Below, piece after piece: positions 62,470 to 64,000 of a stretch of 64,000 nucleotides of DNA. Numbering within the stretch: the stretch's first letter is position 1; the number at the start of each line of letters is the position of its first letter. The notes below the pieces were generated by a model that was not told where the DNA came from, ran no database searches, and saw only the letters and a list, made by a program, of their open reading frames with translations. The DNA comes from Pseudisothecium myosuroides (lineage: Eukaryota; Streptophyta; Bryopsida; Hypnales; Lembophyllaceae), in contig OX637297.1 in NCBI GenBank assembly GCA_951799445.1, positions 10,664,001 to 10,728,000 on the forward strand. The letters run 5' to 3'. Both the position numbers and the translations under genes were made by a program.

Positions 62470-64000
62470 ACAAGCAATAGTGACGAAGACAATGGCGTTG
62501 ATGAGTCCATTGGCAAGGATGTTCTTCACAAGGTATTTTCAAGCTCTGTTTCTTGTGTCATTTCTGTACTAGAGACATTGTGATCACCTTGATATCCAAA
62601 CTATACAATTAGGGATGTTCCCCCATTTCCTGCATGTATAACAAGGATTTTTTTTATATCAAGATGTTGTCACAATTCATGAGAGCAAGTTGAGAGACTT
62701 GCATGCTTGTCCACCTCAAATTCATCTATGACCTTGGGATTGGATGTGGCACAGGCCTCAACTAGTAGTGGAGGACGGTAGTTTGGCAAGTTGGGAGCTG
62801 GCAGACAGTGACTCCGACCATGGTTGGGATTTTGCCTTATCCACTGTAGGGAGTGAGAAAGGTGACTTCTCTAGCAGTGCCAGTTCTATGGATATGAAGG
62901 AAGACAATTCCTTGGCATTGCTAGGTGACCATGGAGTTATCCTTCGGACTAGAAGTTGAGAGGCCTGATTTGGATGACAAATACTTAGAGCCCAACTGGC
63001 ATGCCCAAACGTGGTCTCTACTACCTTGGCAGCCATTCATAGGAAAGACACCAAGTGCAAGCAAGCATCTATAAGGGGACATTTTATGGCAGCCCATCGA
63101 TTACTTTGTTCTCTTCTAGGATGAAATGCTGCAATAAAAATTAGTGCAAGAAAGCAACAACTATGCCGACTACATTGATCCTAGAACAGGGAAGCAGAAG
63201 GGTGGTGGATCTGTAGCAAGACCCATCATATTTGAAGAATTTTGATAGTTTATTGGGATTTGTTGCCTTATGGGTGTCAGGGATCAACCTTGCATTTGAG
63301 ATTATTGGCGACAAGTGCATGCGGCTCTATTTTGTGAGGATGTGGCAACCACAATGTCTCGATGGCATTTTGAGTACATCCTACGGTGTTTGCACATGAC
63401 ACCAAAGGACCACTTTGTAACCGATAAGCAGAGCCCTAGCTATGATTCAATCGGCAAGTACAGGTGGAGTCTAGAGCATGTGCTGTCAAGATTTTAGAAG
63501 TTTTGGAATCTCTCACCGTACATGACAGTGGATAAGTGTATGGTAGCCTACAATGGGCGATTTTGTTCTTTCAAGCAACATCTCCCTGCCAAGCCACGTC
63601 ATCAAAATTTGGGCAATGGCATGTTCCGTTACTAGCTACGTATACAAATTGGAGATCTATGTGGAGAAAGACAACGCGTAGCCCAGAGGACCAACTGCAG
63701 CACACATTGGCATGGCGCGGTAGGTGGTCAGTCGCTTGACCCAAGGACTTGAAGGGCATTGGTACATAATGACCTGCAATAATTACTTCACGTCGCCATA
63801 TCTTTTTGATGACTTGCTTGCTCGTGGATTCTATGCTATTGGAACCGCACGTAAGTAGCTGAAGGTCTTTCCTACAAGCTTGGACATCACCCATGAGCAG
63901 CCGCAAGGAACACTTCATATTCGAGTGCATAGGGACAAGAAGATGGCAACAATCCAGTGGCAGGATACTGAAGGGGTGTTTTTTCTGACCACAACAGTTG
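62470..64000 (+). pseudogene. piggyBac-type transposase (DDE_Tnp_1_7), decayed, runs off the window
   Basis: An acidic N-terminal part reads SDEDNGVDESIGKDVLHK (about 62,480-62,533) and WELADSDSDHGWDF, GDFSSSASS (62,790-62,890). The catalytic fold follows in one main frame: PIDYFVLF-stop-DEML (63,090-63,130), ESNNYADYIDP, FIGICCLMGVRDQP, MSRWHFEYILRCLHMTPKD, YDSIGKYRWSLEHVLSRF, SPYMTVDKCMVAYNGR and KQHLPAKPRHQN. After a frameshift near 63,715 come VVSRLTQG, YIMTCNNYFTSPYLFDDLLA, GFYAIGTARK and LHIRVHRDKKMATIQWQD, up to the window end. These are the successive motifs of piggyBac/PGBD proteins: +TVDExM, KP, (C/x)DNFFTSxxLF and the GT-R-R and M-W-D-K motifs. The second catalytic Asp (CDN) is Asn here, and at least eight stops are present. 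The C-terminal third lies beyond the window. Confidence 0.85.

Noticed and set aside
1..64000. CRISPR arrays, bacterial operons or ribosomal RNA
   Set aside because: No regularly spaced repeats with unique spacers, no operon-like packing and no rRNA signature; all evidence is of a plant nuclear genome.

Overview
The window is nuclear DNA of a land plant or close streptophyte relative. It holds one clearly functional-looking, intron-rich gene of about 28 exons, the cohesin loader subunit SCC2 (NIPBL family) with the PHD finger typical of plant SCC2 proteins. Everything else is AT-rich repeat DNA with decayed transposons of plant type: CACTA/En-Spm, pogo/Psq, hAT, Ty3/gypsy and MITEs. The relatively compact introns and the piggyBac-like sequences make a bryophyte, lycophyte, fern or charophyte more likely than a flowering plant, but the species cannot be fixed from the sequence alone.

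Layout. 0.7-20.4 kb is a nest of transposons. A pogo-type transposase gene (0.73-0.97 and 19.03-20.4 kb) was split by an element with a long imperfect inverted repeat (0.98-1.61 and 18.41-19.03 kb). That element was in turn split by a 16.8 kb CACTA element (1614-18413), which keeps CACTA termini and a 3-bp target duplication (GAC). The CACTA element carries two divergent genes: a TNPD-type transposase on the minus strand (2.3-6.65 kb) and a Transposase_24/TNPA-type protein on the plus strand (9.07-17.43 kb). A foldback MITE (11.07-11.43 kb) lies in a large intron of the second gene. Both CACTA genes carry stops or frameshifts.

21.16-22.17 kb is a TTAA-bounded element directly upstream of a GC-rich 5' region and of SCC2 (coding 23.06-36.56 kb, plus strand). 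37.5-64 kb is gene-poor: a Ty3/gypsy integrase relic interrupted by a second TTAA element (37.77-38.70 kb), a third TTAA element (42.97-43.62 kb), a hAT transposase relic holding its own MITE (44.6-47.0 kb), a diverged pair of LTR-like repeats (48.6-52.0 kb), a TA-flanked MITE (52.71-53.44 kb), a CACTA-type MITE with GTA target duplication (56.05-56.30 kb), and a GC-richer stretch of unknown, degraded coding-like sequence (57.9-59.8 kb).

The most notable observation is at the right edge. 62.5-64.0 kb encodes a decayed piggyBac-type (DDE_Tnp_1_7) transposase, and the window independently contains three non-autonomous elements bounded by TTAA and starting CCC(C/T)TAAA, which is the insertion hallmark of piggyBac elements. 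Together they suggest a piggyBac system with its own MITE family in a plant genome.
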